64,000 nucleotides of DNA from Eledone cirrhosa (GCA_964016885.1 OZ024746.1:101101589-101165588), one strand, 5' to 3'. Positions 14,001 through 26,500 are shown, counted from the stretch's first letter. Notes: a model not told the origin generated them from the sequence alone. Translations and numbers: made by a program.

Positions 14001-16049
14001 TAGCAGAGTACTTGATACTTGGGGTAGTAAAATGTGACTTTCTCTCATATATATATACACACACATAAATACCCTAACAGTAACACCTTCAAAATGTGTT
14101 CCCTCACTTCCTGTTTTAGCACCTCACCACTCTGTGTGTGCATGTATATATAAATGTAATCTGAGTTTTTCGAATATTATTAATAATATTCGATTCATTT
14201 GCCATTATGCAAACAGCCTCTTTTATAAGCCATGTCAGTAGAATGAGCCCCTCATTCTCACTCTTGTGTTGGCATGCAAACAAGACTGCAGACACTGTTT
14301 CTGGGTGATTACCCTTCATCAGTGCCATTTACTGCTTACCTACCAACTGTTAGAGCTAGTGAAAATATATTTTCTGAAATATACAGTAACTGATCGGCCT
14401 GATTTGCATATTAGCAGACTGGCTGATCAGTCAGATCTGTATATTAGCAGAGCCATTGATATGTATATATATATCATCATTATTACCTTTTAATGTCTGG
14501 ATTTCAAATAGTATCGTGTTAAGTCTGCCAGTGTTAAAAAGACGTGTCTGTGACTATAATTCAATATATATGTAGCACCATTAATCAAATAACTCTACTC
14601 CATTATATTTAACACACATTTGTGTTGTGGTATTTACAGGAAGAGAATGCAATGAAACATAAAGAATTACTGGAAATGGAACATGAGCGGCAACAAATCA
14701 TTGAAGAAGAACGACAGAAACTGCTGCGAGAACATGCCACTAAACTACTTGGTTATTTACCCAAGGTGAGCTGATTCTCATGAGTTCCATCAACCTCTCC
14801 TTGCTTTTGCTTTTCCTTTCTCCAAGGACTTGTACTATGACTATATTGCAGCTAATTCAAGTCATTTCCTCTACAAATTTGTGGCTTCATAACAATTTAG
14901 TGTTGTTTTCTTTGGGGCAGAAACAAGAAAACGTATTACTGTATTCTATTCCCTCAGATCAATAGGTTTAAATCCTATAGATCAATAGACAACATCCCAG
15001 ACCTCACTGAGTCAGGTGAAACTCATCAAATCAGACCAAGGAAACAATGTTTCCATTGCTGATACTATCTACTGGTTACAACTCCTGGCAGAAAGAGCAA
15101 CGGGGAATAAAATGTCTTGCTCAAGGACATAATGCATCCCCTGGTCTGGGAATTGAACTTGCAATCTCATGATAGTGTATCCAATTCTCTAAGAAGTACA
15201 AATAGTAGGTAAAGCCAATTACCATATATTATGGTACGGTGGATTGGCAGTATCGGTAGAGGGTTGGACACCATGCTTTCTAGCATAGTTACGTCCCTTT
15301 ACAGTCTGAGTTCAAATCCCGCCGAGGTTAACTTTGCCTTTCATCCTTACGGGGTCGATAAAATAAAGTACCAGTAATGTACTGGGTAATTGCTGGCCTT
15401 GTGCCTAAAGTAGAAACAATTATGGTAATTGGCTTTGTGCAATATGAAATGGTGTCAATATTATTTTCTTTGAAGAGGACAGTGCTCAGTAGATTTGTAA
15501 GGGTAGCAAACAAACAATTTCAAAGTTGAATCTGACTAGAGTTCACTTTGTCTTTTATACTTCTAAGGTCGGTAAGATAAACACTAGTAAAATATGGGGT
15601 CAAATGCTAGAAATGCTACTATAATTTTTTTCTAAATGTACCAGTTATATACTAGGACCTGCTGATTACATACATTTCCTTTTTCTTTGAAGGAAAGAAT
15701 CAATCCTGTGCCTCACCAAAAGAGATATTTTAACCCTTTTATTGCCATATTTCTATTAATCAAGAATTTATAAATGTTTCACTATTAAGCTGGTGTTTGG
15801 GACATGATTTAACAAATACCAAGAGCAGTTTGGCATCAAAAGGGTTAATAAAATTGCCACAGAAGAGATAATAAAAGAGACAACCTAATTTTTATTAAAT
15901 TAAAACTAGAAATACTAATTATGATAACTGTATTTATTTTGTTGTTTTAATAGGGGGTGATTCGAGGACCAAAAGATCTTGAAGGCCTTGGTACAGATTT
16001 TCAGGAGGCTTACAGTAAACGCAGTGATGATTCTTCAGAAGAATTCTAA
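10878..16049 (+). CDS. MNS1: MNS1, C-terminal part (four coding exons, 5' end outside window)
   Basis: Meiosis-specific nuclear structural protein 1 is a coiled-coil protein of the trichohyalin/plectin-homology group. In vertebrates it lies in the axoneme of motile cilia and sperm flagella, helps anchor outer dynein arms, and is needed for left-right patterning. Four exons (10878-11000, 11837-11971, 14640-14765, 15954-16049) join in phase 0 to give 158 residues and a stop. The product is charged and helical throughout. Two blocks match what I know of vertebrate MNS1: MMAKFAEDDRLEQMNAQKRR at the start of the second exon, and LLGYLPKGVIRGPKDLEGLG near the C-terminus. All introns are GT/AG. The known family is about 490 residues, so roughly two thirds lies left of the window beyond about 10.8 kb of satellite. 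CFAP45 and CFAP53 are related alternatives but fit less well. Confidence 0.88.
11001..11836 (+). other. MNS1 intron, no feature recognised
   Basis: This is AT-rich intron sequence with a short (atc)n run near 11,190. I see no exon-like open frame or known element. Confidence 0.5.
11837..11971 (+). CDS. MNS1: MNS1 exon (second in window)
   Basis: This 135-bp exon has its acceptor at cgttag and its donor at gtctgt. It encodes 45 residues, including the family block MAKFAEDDRLEQMNAQKRR. Both ends are phase 0. Confidence 0.88.
11972..13280 (+). other. MNS1 intron with simple repeats
   Basis: The intron contains a CA/TA microsatellite at about 12,125-12,155 and poly-C runs near 12,180 and 12,555. 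The rest is AT-rich with no recognisable coding content. Short open frames on both strands here have no family resemblance. Confidence 0.5.
13281..13675 (+). mobile_element. 5'-truncated LINE tail (family of 55.4-57.6 kb)
   Basis: The sequence starts at aactgaccttgcccaattac, equivalent to the coding end of the LINE at 57.1 kb. It continues through the same untranslated tail: gaagcatatagacag, the caaaaagtacccagtccac block, gttaggaagggcatccagct, and acccatgctagcgtg. It ends in gatcattatgatgac. It lies on the sense strand inside an MNS1 intron. Confidence 0.85.
14640..14765 (+). CDS. MNS1: MNS1 exon (third in window)
   Basis: This 126-bp exon has its acceptor at tatttacag and its donor at gtgagc. 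It encodes 42 residues of charged helix ending in LLREHATKLLGYLPK. Both ends are phase 0. Confidence 0.88.
14990..15215 (-). mobile_element. tRNA-headed SINE, family B (decayed)
   Basis: Read on the minus strand, a degraded tRNA-like head (B-box region gcaagttcaattcccag) is followed by cattatgtccttgagcaaga and the body shared with the copy at 24.19-24.40 kb, including the conserved word gaaacaatgtttcc. The A-box part is damaged. Confidence 0.75.
15225..15425 (+). mobile_element. tRNA-headed SINE, family C
   Basis: The head reads ggtggattggcagtatcggt and continues with the B box gagttcaaatcccgccgagg. It is followed by the diagnostic ggggtcgataaaataaagta and ctggccttgtgcc. I recognise this as a very common cephalopod SINE. 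It lies in the last MNS1 intron. Similar copies lie at 20.53 kb and 49.2 kb, with fragments at 15.54, 23.28 and 38.93 kb. Confidence 0.85.
15730..15848. mobile_element. Small MITE-like element with 11-bp terminal inverted repeats
   Basis: The ends are ttaaccctttt and aaaagggttaa, perfect inverted repeats about 119 bp apart. The left end continues attgccatatttct, which resembles the element at 37.63-37.83 kb and the array unit at 29.1-29.4 kb. It has no coding capacity. Confidence 0.6.
15954..16049 (+). CDS. MNS1: MNS1 terminal coding exon
   Basis: The acceptor follows a T-rich tract ending in tttaatag. The exon encodes GVIRGPKDLEGLGTDFQEAY and a short acidic serine-rich tail, then TAA at 16047-16049. 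Confidence 0.88.
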   Translation, partial: GVIRGPKDLEGLGTDFQEAYSKRSDDSSEEF

Positions 16050-16151
16050 TTTGAGAGGATTTAACTCAGAATTTTGCTGAATGAAAAAATGGAAGGAGCA
16101 AAGAATGACAGGAAATTATTGTAATAACTGCAAAGAACAGAATTAACTTGA

Positions 16152-16157
16152 AATAAA
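16152..16157 (+). promoter_or_regulatory. MNS1: Candidate MNS1 polyadenylation signal
   Basis: A canonical AATAAA lies about 103 bp downstream of the MNS1 stop codon, on the sense strand and in AT-rich sequence. The 3' UTR would then be about 120-130 bp. Confidence 0.55.
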
Positions 16158-16689
16158 TCTAGATTCTTCTTTTTTATAAATTGCTTCTGATTTCTTACTG
16201 AATAATCCTAGGATCATATCTTTTTATATAAAAAATGTCTAGTATATTTACATTGTCCAATGTATCCTTTCTTTTAAGAGGGCAGGATGCAATTTGAGGG
16301 AGGATGTATACCTCATATATATATATACACACATACATACCTTATAAATTATCAAAGCACTGGGAGTGTTTAAAACTTGAATATGTGAGAGTCCTAAACA
16401 CAGAAAATACTATAACAGTAAATCACTACAAAAAATAGTTGAGAAAATTGGGTAAATTACTCTAGACAAAACGCCTCAGTTCAATTTTTTTATTTTCTCA
16501 ACTATTATTTGTAGTGAATGACTGTTATGAGTTATTGGGACTCTCACATTTTCATATATAAATGTGGGTGTGTAAATAGAAAACAGCCTCTCTTTCAGAC
16601 ATAAGTTGACAGCAATGTAATAGACAAAGCGATTAAGAATAGGGAAGGCAGCCAGACCCTGTAGTAATGTCGCGGAGATTCTAAAAACA

Positions 16690-17560
16690 TCTAGCATGGT
16701 AGGTTACAAGCTGGTTAGACACGATGTAGTGCAGGACGGTGTCAAATCCAGTGATTGGTACAGCAGTATCATTGTAAATTACTACAATTAGAGAGAGGTA
16801 ACTACAAAGGCATCAAGTTAGATTAGATGTAGTTTGGCTTTATGTTTGAGTGGCTTCTGAGAGCAACCAGCAAGTTGAGAAAGTGATGAAGTGCAGGCAG
16901 GGTTTCACCAGAGCTTCAGTTATCAGTCCATTTCTGTTTATCATTGTATAACTGAAGAGTTTAAGACATGGCACACGATTGGAAGTCCTGTATGCTGATA
17001 TTACAGCTGAAACTGGGAGAATTAGAAGCAAAATTGCAAAGATGGAAGAAAAATTAATAAACACAGAGTACACATGAAATAGATTCTCTCAGTTGACAAA
17101 GAGGCCCCCCAAAATTGTGAAGAATTTTTGCCACTTAGCTTAATCAGCAGTTGGGTAAGGTGCTCAGAGAGTGTAGTAGACAGCATGGAGACAGTTTGGG
17201 AAGCTAGTACCTCTGCTGACAACAAAAGGCTTTGAGAATGAAGGACTGTATGATACTGCAGTCAAACATTGGCCTTGACTGCAGACTAGAAAGAAATGAA
17301 GTGTGCTCTGATGGATGTGTAATGTGAGTGTGCATGAACAATGCAGCATAACTGAGTTGAGAGAAAAAGTTGATATAAGAGGAAGCGAATGTAGTGGACT
17401 GTGTTGATATAATGTGTATGGAAGATGACAGCTGTGTAAGAAAGATTGAGAAATCTCAGTAGATGGGACCTAGGATGAAGTAGTGAAGGATGACCATAGA
17501 AAGCTGAACTTCCTGACAGGGATAACAAAGGAGGTAACATGCAGTACTAGAGATCTGCCT
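16690..17560 (+). pseudogene. Decayed LINE reverse transcriptase copy
   Basis: Scattered stretches match the long LINE at 55.4 kb in the same order. They include ggtacagcagtatcattgta (PKDW.SSII region), a tttggctttatg QFGFV-like word, a CLYAD-like word with the second catalytic Asp lost, and a C-terminal stretch like LERNEVCS..MCN and GRCELRE. Stops and frame changes occur throughout. It is an old copy with no intact frame over 80 codons. A diverged tail (gtaggaagggaatacagccg-like) continues to about 17,990. Confidence 0.72.
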
Positions 17561-17789
17561 ATAAAAGCAAGATGCCCCTCCATTACTCTACACCATTGGC
17601 CCACATTTGTGCAGATATGATGACCTTTTCTCACTCATATCCTAACCCCCACCACTCTTTAATAATTACTGTCATCACTGTACCCCACCCGTCACTCTAA
17701 CCTAGATTACTCTCCCACTACACCTTACTAAGTTTCACCACATCACTTCACTGATTGTACCTACATGTCTGATTCAACCCTCAAACAAG

Positions 17790-17990
17790 TCAATAACTAA
17801 CAAAATTCCTAGTGCTGGTACCATGATTAGGAAGGGAATACAGCCGTAGAAACATTTCAAAAGGGTTGGGAGGACTCTTCAGTGACGTCAACGACATGGC
17901 AACCTCTTTAGTGTTGGTGCCACAATAAAATGCTGCCTATAATTCTGTGCTAGAACACATGAAAAGTTTATGACCATCCATTCAACACAT
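17790..17990 (+). repeat. Diverged LINE/SINE tail fragment
   Basis: The words ctagtgctggtaccatgatt, aggaagggaatacagccgta and tcttcagtgacgtcaacgac resemble 25.50-25.64 kb, 42.95-43.10 kb and, inverted, 60.25-60.38 kb. These four form an older sub-family of the tail found on the 55.4-kb LINE. Confidence 0.55.
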
Positions 17991-18327
17991 ACCAGTATGG
18001 AAAAGTGGGCATTTTATGATGTGTATGTACATATATAGTATATATGGCTAAGATTGTTTTGAGAAAACGGGTAAAATATGAATAAGAAATGGAATGGTGA
18101 AAGGACAAAAGAAAATAACCCCTTATATTTTATTATAATTTGGAGTTAAAATTCTAAATAAAAACTATACGTTAAAACTTATAAATTAAAAGTATAAATT
18201 AAAACTTATTTTGTCTTACTTTGGTTTCACCATTATATTTCCTTTTCGCATCGTACTAGCTTTCTCATAGAAATATATACACCACATACAATGTTTCATA
18301 TAAACTATGTATGTGTATATATATATA

Positions 18328-19558
18328 CAGGGTGTGGACGTTATTTGAGGGCAGATTTATGGTTTTAAAGAAACGTTTATATAATAACAGAAAAAAACTG
18401 TATTCTTATAAAAATAACAAATATAAAGCTAAATTATCAATTTAATAATTTCATTCAATAAAACCACCATAAGCATCAATAACTGCTTCTATGCGGGGTC
18501 GAAATCATTTACAAGCGCAGATTAAGTGGTCCTTGTTCATATCGGACATGACTCGAACTATGGCGGCTTTCAAAGATTCTTTGGTGCTATGGGGGTGTTC
18601 GATGCTCCATAAGTAGTAGTCCATCTGGAGAATTAGGAGGCCAAATGTTGGGGGTGATGTGATCATGCAAATTGTTGGCCATCCATTCTTGTGTCATTTG
18701 AGCCTTGTGTGATGGTGCAGAATCTTGTTGAAAGACATAAGACCTTCCATTGCATACACTGTTGATCCAAGGCTTAACAACTTTATCCAGAACCTCAATA
18801 TATGCAGCAGCATTCATCCTAAGGCCTTGTGGAAAAAAGTGAGGAAGATCACGTCCTTCATTGCTAACAACACTCCAAACCATGACACTTGCAGGAAATT
18901 TTGTGTGCATTACTCTTGGAACCTCAGAAGGGTCTGCACATAGCCACCCGTCATTTCTTCTGTTAGTTTTCTGGTCCTGGTCAAAGTTTTTCTCATCTGA
19001 GAAAAACCAAATCGCACCATCTTCTGATGGATTTTTAAGTTTGTTTAAAAGTGTTTTGGATCTGATTAAACGTTTTTCTTTTGTTTTTTTCTGACATGAA
19101 TTGACCTCTCCTCATCACGTAAGATTTGTATGATTTCTTCATGCACAACATTTCTGATTGTTTTTTCTCACACACCAAAATTTTTTACAATTGACCTCAT
19201 TGATTTTCCTGGATTGTCATCAATGTTTTGCTTAACTTCCCAAATAAATACAGGTGTTCTGATAGAATCAGAGCGTTTGGAATGTTATTTATGTTTTGAT
19301 ACAGATAATACGCTTCCATCTTCTTTCTCTAATTCACACCGAATCTTGTGGACAAAAGATTTTGTAACTTTCAGAAAATGAGAAATTTCTAAATCTCCAT
19401 GCTTAGTCTTTAAAGCCACAATCACAGCATGACTTTTCATTTCATTAGTAAACATAGTTATTTTCATTGTTATTTTCTGAAATAGAAGTTCAATAAAAAT
19501 TAGTCAAATAAAATAATGACTAAAAATGCATGTGTCCTCAAATACCGTCCACACCCTG
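18328..19558 (-). mobile_element. mariner/Tc1-superfamily DNA transposon, inactive, both ends present
   Basis: The 1,231-bp element is bounded by TA dinucleotides (18326-18327 and 19559-19560) and by inverted termini sharing CAGGGTGTGGACG and TATTTGAGG. On the minus strand, a helix-turn-helix start (about 19,467 down to 19,285) is followed by stops. The catalytic part is open from 18,910 to 18,587 and includes VFQQDSAPSHKAQ and WPPNSPD, the second and third catalytic Asp regions. The frame then shifts just after SPD, so the rest (ending about 18,470) is in another frame. By my count about 32 residues separate the last two Asp. The transposase cannot be made as one protein. Confidence 0.88.
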
Positions 19559-19889
19559 TATATATATACATCACATACAATGTTTCATATAAACTATGTA
19601 TATATTTGTTCTCGCACCCGAAAATAACTGCCAAAATTTTGGCTAGTGTGACCTCCTCTTTTGAGAAAGGTCACATGACAACAGACAGAATTACTACTGT
19701 AAGTGGTGAATCTGTCGCCATAACAAAATAACGAAACCTTTCTGTATCGTAGTCTTGTTATATGTATGGTATGGTCGGTGGTGTCAGACTGTTGTGCTTA
19801 CTCAGTTTTTAACTTTTGATCCATTGTGATTGCCTTAAACAAATCGACTAGTACTTGCTGTACAACAGCTAAAACTTCAATTTACAATG

Positions 19890-19952
<63 letters not shown>

Positions 19953-20010
19953 GCTCGGCTTACAATGTTTCATATATATATATATATATATATTAGACTC
20001 GGCTTCCAGT
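19559..20010. repeat. Repeated acaatgtttcatata segments with long (TA)n
   Basis: A TA dinucleotide run occupies about 19,897-19,948 and a second about 19,973-19,993. Each is preceded by tacaatgtttcatatata and followed by ttaggctcggctt or ttagactcggctt. The same acaatgtttcata word also flanks the mariner element on both sides. I recognise no gene. Confidence 0.7.
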
Positions 20011-20529
20011 GTACCAATGTAAGAAAGCTTTAAGCCTGAACTTAGCAGTGAACTGTTCAGAGATGTGCTTAAATAGCTCCTGAATAGCTGTGCTGTTTCC
20101 TACAAATGTTACAGACATTTTCAGTCCACGTGGAGGAATGTCGCAGACGGCTGTCTTGACATTGTTTAGAATCCACTTGACGATGTAGCTGCTGTTTTTA
20201 CTTTGGATATTAACCTCCTTCATTGAATATATATACATATAAGCAAAATGATAATGAAAAAACAGTTCACACCTAGTATATATATAAAAGGATCTTTATA
20301 ACATGCACAAAAATTTGATGTTAGCAAAGCTTGCTTTCTCCAATCTGGATCTTCAAAACTCTTGCATGCTGATTTTCAATTGCATGGTTTGGGTCGCTTC
20401 TGTCTTTGCTAAAGAAAGGGATACAACTGATTGTTTTTGTTGTTGCTTGTGCGTAAAAAAAAATGTTTTATTATATGTGACAAGGGACGTAACTACTATT
20501 CTTTAATTTTGAAAAAAATAATTGTTTCA

Positions 20530-20706
20530 ACTTTTTGACACAAGGCCAGCAATTATCCCAGTGTATTACTGGTACTTTATTTTATCGACCCCGTAAGGAT
20601 GAAAGGCAAAGTTAACCTCGGCGGGATTTGAACTCAGTCCGTAAAGGGACGTAACTGTGCTACAAAGCATGGCGTCCGACCCTCTACCGATACTGCCAAT
20701 CCACTG
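20530..20706 (-). mobile_element. tRNA-headed SINE, family C
   Basis: On the minus strand it reads gcagtggattggcagtatcg, then gtagagggtcggacgcc, gagttcaaatcccgccgagg, ggggtcgataaaataaagta and ctggccttgtgtc. It lies just downstream of the VPS72 stop in the sense orientation. Its internal AATAAA (20581 down to 20576) could serve as a polyadenylation signal for VPS72. Confidence 0.85.
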
Positions 20707-20894
20707 CCACTATCAGTCACAAGTGTTGAAAAAAATAATGTTGTGAGTTCAAATTTGGTTTGAATTTTCTGATAAACACATATATATATAACGAAGATCG
20801 CTGGTATTAAGTCAACGCTCTCCGGTATATATATACATACATATACACACACACACATATACATATAATATTAAGAGTTGTCTGTAGAAAGTTG

Positions 20895-21330
20895 CTAACT
20901 GGTGTCGAATCTTAGAGCTGTGGCTATGTTGTTAACCGATGATGAAAATAATGAGGTTGAGGATGAATTATGTTGGTTGCTATTTCGAGACTTTCGTTTC
21001 ACCTCAACAGACTGCTCTTGTTGGATGACAAATGCTTCCCGTAGCACTCTAAAAGCAGCTGCTGTTGCATATGGTGTCTGTGTGATAGGGTCAAGGTATT
21101 TGGCTGGCTGTCGGGTAACAGGGCACACAGTTCTGGATGATGCTGATGCTGGTTTAGCTCGGGTTTGTGGAAAATATTCCCGGAATGTTTTATCATCTGT
21201 GAATGTGATGAATGTTCGAGAACACTTTGGACCAGACACTAGTTTTGGACGCTTACTCTTCTCTGGAGATATGGAAGAATCATCATTTTGACCTTCGTTT
21301 GCTTCAGTTTTTAGGGATGTGGTATCAACC
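20895..21330 (-). CDS. VPS72: VPS72 terminal exon with YL1 C-terminal domain
   Basis: The acceptor is ttgaacag. The exon encodes CSRTFITFTDDKTFREYFPQ and then the Cys-Pro-Val-Thr YL1 domain, a Ser/Asn-rich tail and TAG at 20897-20895. An overlapping plus-strand open frame (20,902-21,291) is its shadow. Confidence 0.95.
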
Positions 21331-23546
21331 CTGTTCAAGGAGAAACATGATTTATTTACAACAGTATTTCGTACATTTTCAACAGATTGAATACTATATA
21401 ATCAATATTACCCTCCTCATCATTAAATATGGTTTCACAAAGTTAAGGATGGAATCTCCAGATAATCATTTGATCCACTCAATCTAATGTCCAAATCCTT
21501 TCCAACAAAATCCCCATATTGACTTTAAATTTAGAACTAAGTCAGAATAGAAGCTAAGTGTTCTTCAAATAGTCTAACCTCTTGAAATTAATGGTCTCGA
21601 CTTGACAAGATGCAGTTTGGCTTTGTACCAGATAAAGGTACCACTGATGACCTTTTCCTTCTGAGACAGCTCCAGAAGTATCAAGCTAAGAGTAAACCCC
21701 TTAGTATAACAATTATTAACTTGGAGAAAGCATTTGACAGGGTACCCCAAAACATAATCTATTGGGCTCTTATTGGGTTCAGGAAAGTTCATTCTTTAAA
21801 GTGGTAGTGTTGGTGTCATGATAAAATGTTAGCTCTGGCATGTATATATATTTTCTATTTGTATTAGATAGAAGTGGATTTTAGAATGTTGTATTCTGGA
21901 GTATTGCTGGTATGACAAGTTGTTTGTGAAGTACCAGAACCATTGTGGTAAGATCAAATGACAATCTACTGTACCCACTGAACTTTAGTCTTGTTTATCA
22001 AACCCCTTCCTCATTTAAAGTGCTTTCAATAAGTTCCATAATTCTGCTTGTTCCAGTTTTTCTGATTGAATGAATAACTGGTTCCAGTCATACTCAGGTG
22101 TGAAAAGTAGGAACGCTGCCTATAAAAACTATAAACATAAACTACAATTCTGTCTTATTCGTTTCAATTACCGTATTAATCAGTATATAATACACACCCT
22201 CACTTTGAAAAAGAAGGTTAAGTAAAAAAACATCATTAAATAAAATTAAAGAAAGTATGCATGTATAACACACAGGTAGAATTAAGGCACTGAATTTTAG
22301 GAGAAAAACTACATATTATACACCAATAAATATGTCAACCATATATCTATAAAGACTCTCTTCAGTTACAAATGACCAGGTTATTAGCACCTAGAAATTT
22401 CCCCTATGAGTCACAAGTCTTGGCAAGATTGTTTGTGGAAGACCAACAGTCACCCATACCAGTCTCCTCTCTCCACCCACTGATGTTGTCGAAGGGAAAG
22501 GCAATGGCCAATACAGTTTGGCACCAGTGACTTCACAATTTCTACAGCTGAGTGAACTAGAACATGAAATAAGGACACCAGGTCTGGGAATCGAACTCAT
22601 AACCACACAATTGTAATCCAATGCTCTAACCATCAATAATTAACATACCCTGTGATATCTTCTACATTAATTTCTGGTTCTGCATTGTTTAGAGACTGAG
22701 GCAATTCTTCAATGAAAGGCATAGTTACAGATTGGTAGCGGACTAGTGCTCCTTTGTATGTACTTTTCTGAACTCGACATTTTTTCTTCTCAGATTCTAA
22801 TCTTTGGTATGTTTCTACAAAGTAAAACAAAAACATAATATATTAATTAATGTAAATCGAATATCAAGTCTTGCAAATATGAGATAATTCTATCACAAAG
22901 AGGTAATGCTGGTGCTGCTTGTATTCGTGATCGTATTATTTTGGTCATTACCCAAGACTCATGACCATAGGTAATAGTTGGTTTTTACACCTACCTCCCT
23001 TCTGATTACTGAATGTTGAAGCTGGTGTATTACTGTACCAGCTCCTGCAATTCCTGCACTTAATTCAGCCTCCTTCCATCACTCATGAACACGGCCCCGA
23101 GATACTTGAACTTCTCCACCTGCTTCAGTGCAACTCCATTCACATGTAGGCACACTGTGCTGACTTCCTTGAGAGGACAAGTGTCTCAGTCTTCGCAGCA
23201 CTGATGTCCATTCCAGCCATGCAGCACTCAGGGTTTACACTGAATACCTAATGTATGGATTTACTCCCATATAGTCGGCTCTTTATACTAGTCGGTAGCA
23301 CAGTCAGAATGCTTTGCGGTATTTGTTCTGGCTTTTTGTGGTCTGTGTTCAAAACCAGCTCAGGTCAACTTTGACTTTCATCTTTTTAAGGTCAATAAAA
23401 ATGTGCCAGTCCCCTATATCCTTTTCTTCCTAGAATAATTTGGCTGCGTTCAGACCTCGCAAGAGGATATTCTCTACTAAAACACATACTATGTCATTTA
23501 TTTCAGCACCACAACAACCTCATCAAGAGTTACAGGCCCATATATG

Positions 23547-23587
<41 letters not shown>

Positions 23588-26500
23588 TCATCATCATCAT
23601 TTTACGTCCGCTTTTCCCTGCTTGCAAGGGTGGGACGGGAACTGATTCTGGCTTGATTTCTACAGCTGGATGCCCTTCCTAACACCAACCTCGTTTACAG
23701 TGAGTGCTGGGTGCTTTTTTGCTGTGTCACCTCTACAACCACTTTGCAGTGGAATGATATGGACCCCAGTCCTTATCATCTCATTTCTACAGCTGAGTAA
23801 ACTGGAGCAATGTGAAATAAAGTGTTTTCTCAAGGAAACAACACATCACCCGGTCTGAGAATTGAACTCACAACCTTTCGATTGCAAGGCCAATGCTCTA
23901 ACCACTAAGCCATGTGCCTCCATATATATATGTATAAAACATAAATGAACTACGAGAGAAATTAGGCATAAGAAGGGTACAGGGGAGGAGATTGTATTGG
24001 TATGGATGTCGTCAGCAGCGGAGACAATTTGAAAGATTTAGAAGAAACATGAGAAACAATTTAAAGCTTTTGCTCCAAATCTGTAATTTGTTGTTGGGTA
24101 ATTTCAGAAAAACATTTTGTTAGCTAAAGATATACTCTACAGAGTGAGATCCATTTTATAACTTTCAGAAGGTATATATCGACAGTCGATTGACTTTGGT
24201 CAAATCGGACCGAGGAAACAATGTTTCCATTTGTCTTTCCAATTGCTAATACTATCTATCGGTGGCAACTCCAGGTAGAAGGAGCAACATGAAATAAAGT
24301 GTCTTGCTCAAGGACATAACGCATCGCCCAGTCCGGGAATCAAACTCACAACCTCACGATTGCGAATCCAATTCTCTAACCACTCAGCCACACGCCTTCA
24401 TGTAAGATTGAAAAGAAACATGAAAAACATGTTAAAGCTTTTGCTCCAAATCTGTAATTTGTTAATTCGTGATTTGTTAATGGGTAATTTGATAATTGGT
24501 AAGGTATAAATAAAGGAGTTTAATTACCTAAGGACTTGATATTATACTCTTCTGTTAGTTTAGCCTCCTCCAACAACTCTGACTGTGTAAGACGTCGCAC
24601 TTCAGTTACATTTCTTTTGGCTGCTATTTCTTTCATCATCTTCACCCGCACCTCACGTTCCTTTTCTCGACGTGCAGTGGCCTGTGACTTTTCTGCAGTT
24701 GATTGACGAAGAGATTTTCTTTCTAGGAAAGGGTAAAAAAAAAAATAATTTAAAAATCTTCAGCAAATTTAATTTTCTAATGAAACATTAACAAACATTA
24801 ACAGGAATCATTCACAATATCTTCTTTTTCTACTTTCCTCTCATTCTCCTCCATGAAACTCCCACTTTCCATCACCCATATCTGATATCTAACACTTGTA
24901 TCTATATTCAATATCATATTCTCCTGCATGAAACTCTTAGCTGACTACTTGCACTTCTATCTTGTTACATAGCTCATGCTGTTTTTCTACTCAATATCCT
25001 ACCTACAACCAACAGCTACCACTGTCAATCTTCCTCTAAAACCATCTTATCACTCTGTTTTCCCTTTCACTCAAATTATACATTGTTTTAGCCACAACCT
25101 AAGGCCAACTGTTCTTCTTGAAAAGTATGGTAGATATTCCCAGACTTAGCGTTTTCAAGGTGAAGATATACACATACATACAAATGGTAGGCTTTCAGAG
25201 TTCTCATCAACCAAATTCACTTGAGTGATCGGTGAGCCCAAGGCTTGAACAGGAGACACCTATGGTGCCATGGATCCACAAGTGAACTGATAAACTCCAC
25301 AACTGTGAGTATAATTACTATTTAAAATCTTGCTCAATACTCTCCTTCTAATCACCCTTCTCAGTCACACTTGCCTTGAAAGAATAGAGACTGCATAGTG
25401 TGGAGAAGTTCCTTTCACCTTGCAGTAGACAAAACAAGTGTTAGTTCAACAATAAGATGCAGCCAGCACACTTGGTAAGGTGGTTGATAATTGAACAGAG
25501 ACAACATAAGAGAGGATTCTTTAGTGATGCTGAGGTCATGACAACCTCTCTAGTGTTGGTGCCATGATAGAATGCACCCAGTACACACTGTGCATTAGGA
25601 AGGGCATACAGCTGCAGAAATCATGCCAAAAATGGAATATATAAGATGCTCAAGATGAGTGGCTTATGAGAGCTATACAAGCCATGTATAGAGTCAGCAA
25701 GGTTAGAATTAACAATGAATATAGTGAAGAATTTAGTGTAAAATTAGGTGTTCACCAAGGCTCCATCCTTAGCCCCCTCCTGTTTATTATTATCCTACAG
25801 GCTATTACAGAAGAGTTTAAGACCGGCTGCCCATGGGAACTTCTATACGCAGATGATCTAACTCTCATAGCTGAATCTATGGCTGAACTAGAGAAGAAAT
25901 TCCAAACACGGTAGCATGGCTTAAAGTTAACTTGTCTAAGACTAAAGTTCTAGTATATAGAACGGAGAATAGGGCACAGGTGCCCTCAGGGAAATGGCCA
26001 TGCTCAGTGTGTAGGAAAGGAGTAGGTAGAAATTCCATTTTATGTCCCAAATGCAAACTATGGGTACATAAAAGATGTAGATCACAGGTAAGCTATCTAA
26101 GAATGTAGATTTTATATGTGGCCGATGCTCAGGTGCAATAAGTAGCAAGTGCCCACAGAATACTAGCTCCTTCTACTGCCCAGATGGTTCTATAGAAATA
26201 GTGGACACCTTCCGTTACCTGGGTGACAAAATCAGCAGTGGAGGAGGGTGTTTTGAAAGTACAGTAGCCAGAGTTAGAACGAGATGGAAAAAGTTCAGAG
26301 AGCTAAAAACCTCGGACGACATAAAATCCGACCTTGCCCGCTTACACCTCTCTAAGACAATGTCACTGGATCGAGACCTTTGGTGCCACGCAATAATACA
26401 GAAGACCCGCCTTCTCTACGTACAAGGTTAACCTACAGTCAGTAGGCACCTCCTAACTCAATATACACCCCAACCCACTACCCCTACTCCATCCTCCCAC

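Noticed and set aside
20902..21291. 129-codon plus-strand open frame
   Set aside because: It is the antisense shadow of the VPS72 last exon, which has a clear YL1 C-terminal domain on the minus strand.
23850..23925. tRNA-like sequence with A and B boxes
   Set aside because: It is the head of a SINE: it continues into a SINE body and LINE tail, and the cloverleaf is degraded. The same applies to heads at 15.2, 20.7, 22.6, 24.4 and 61.6 kb.
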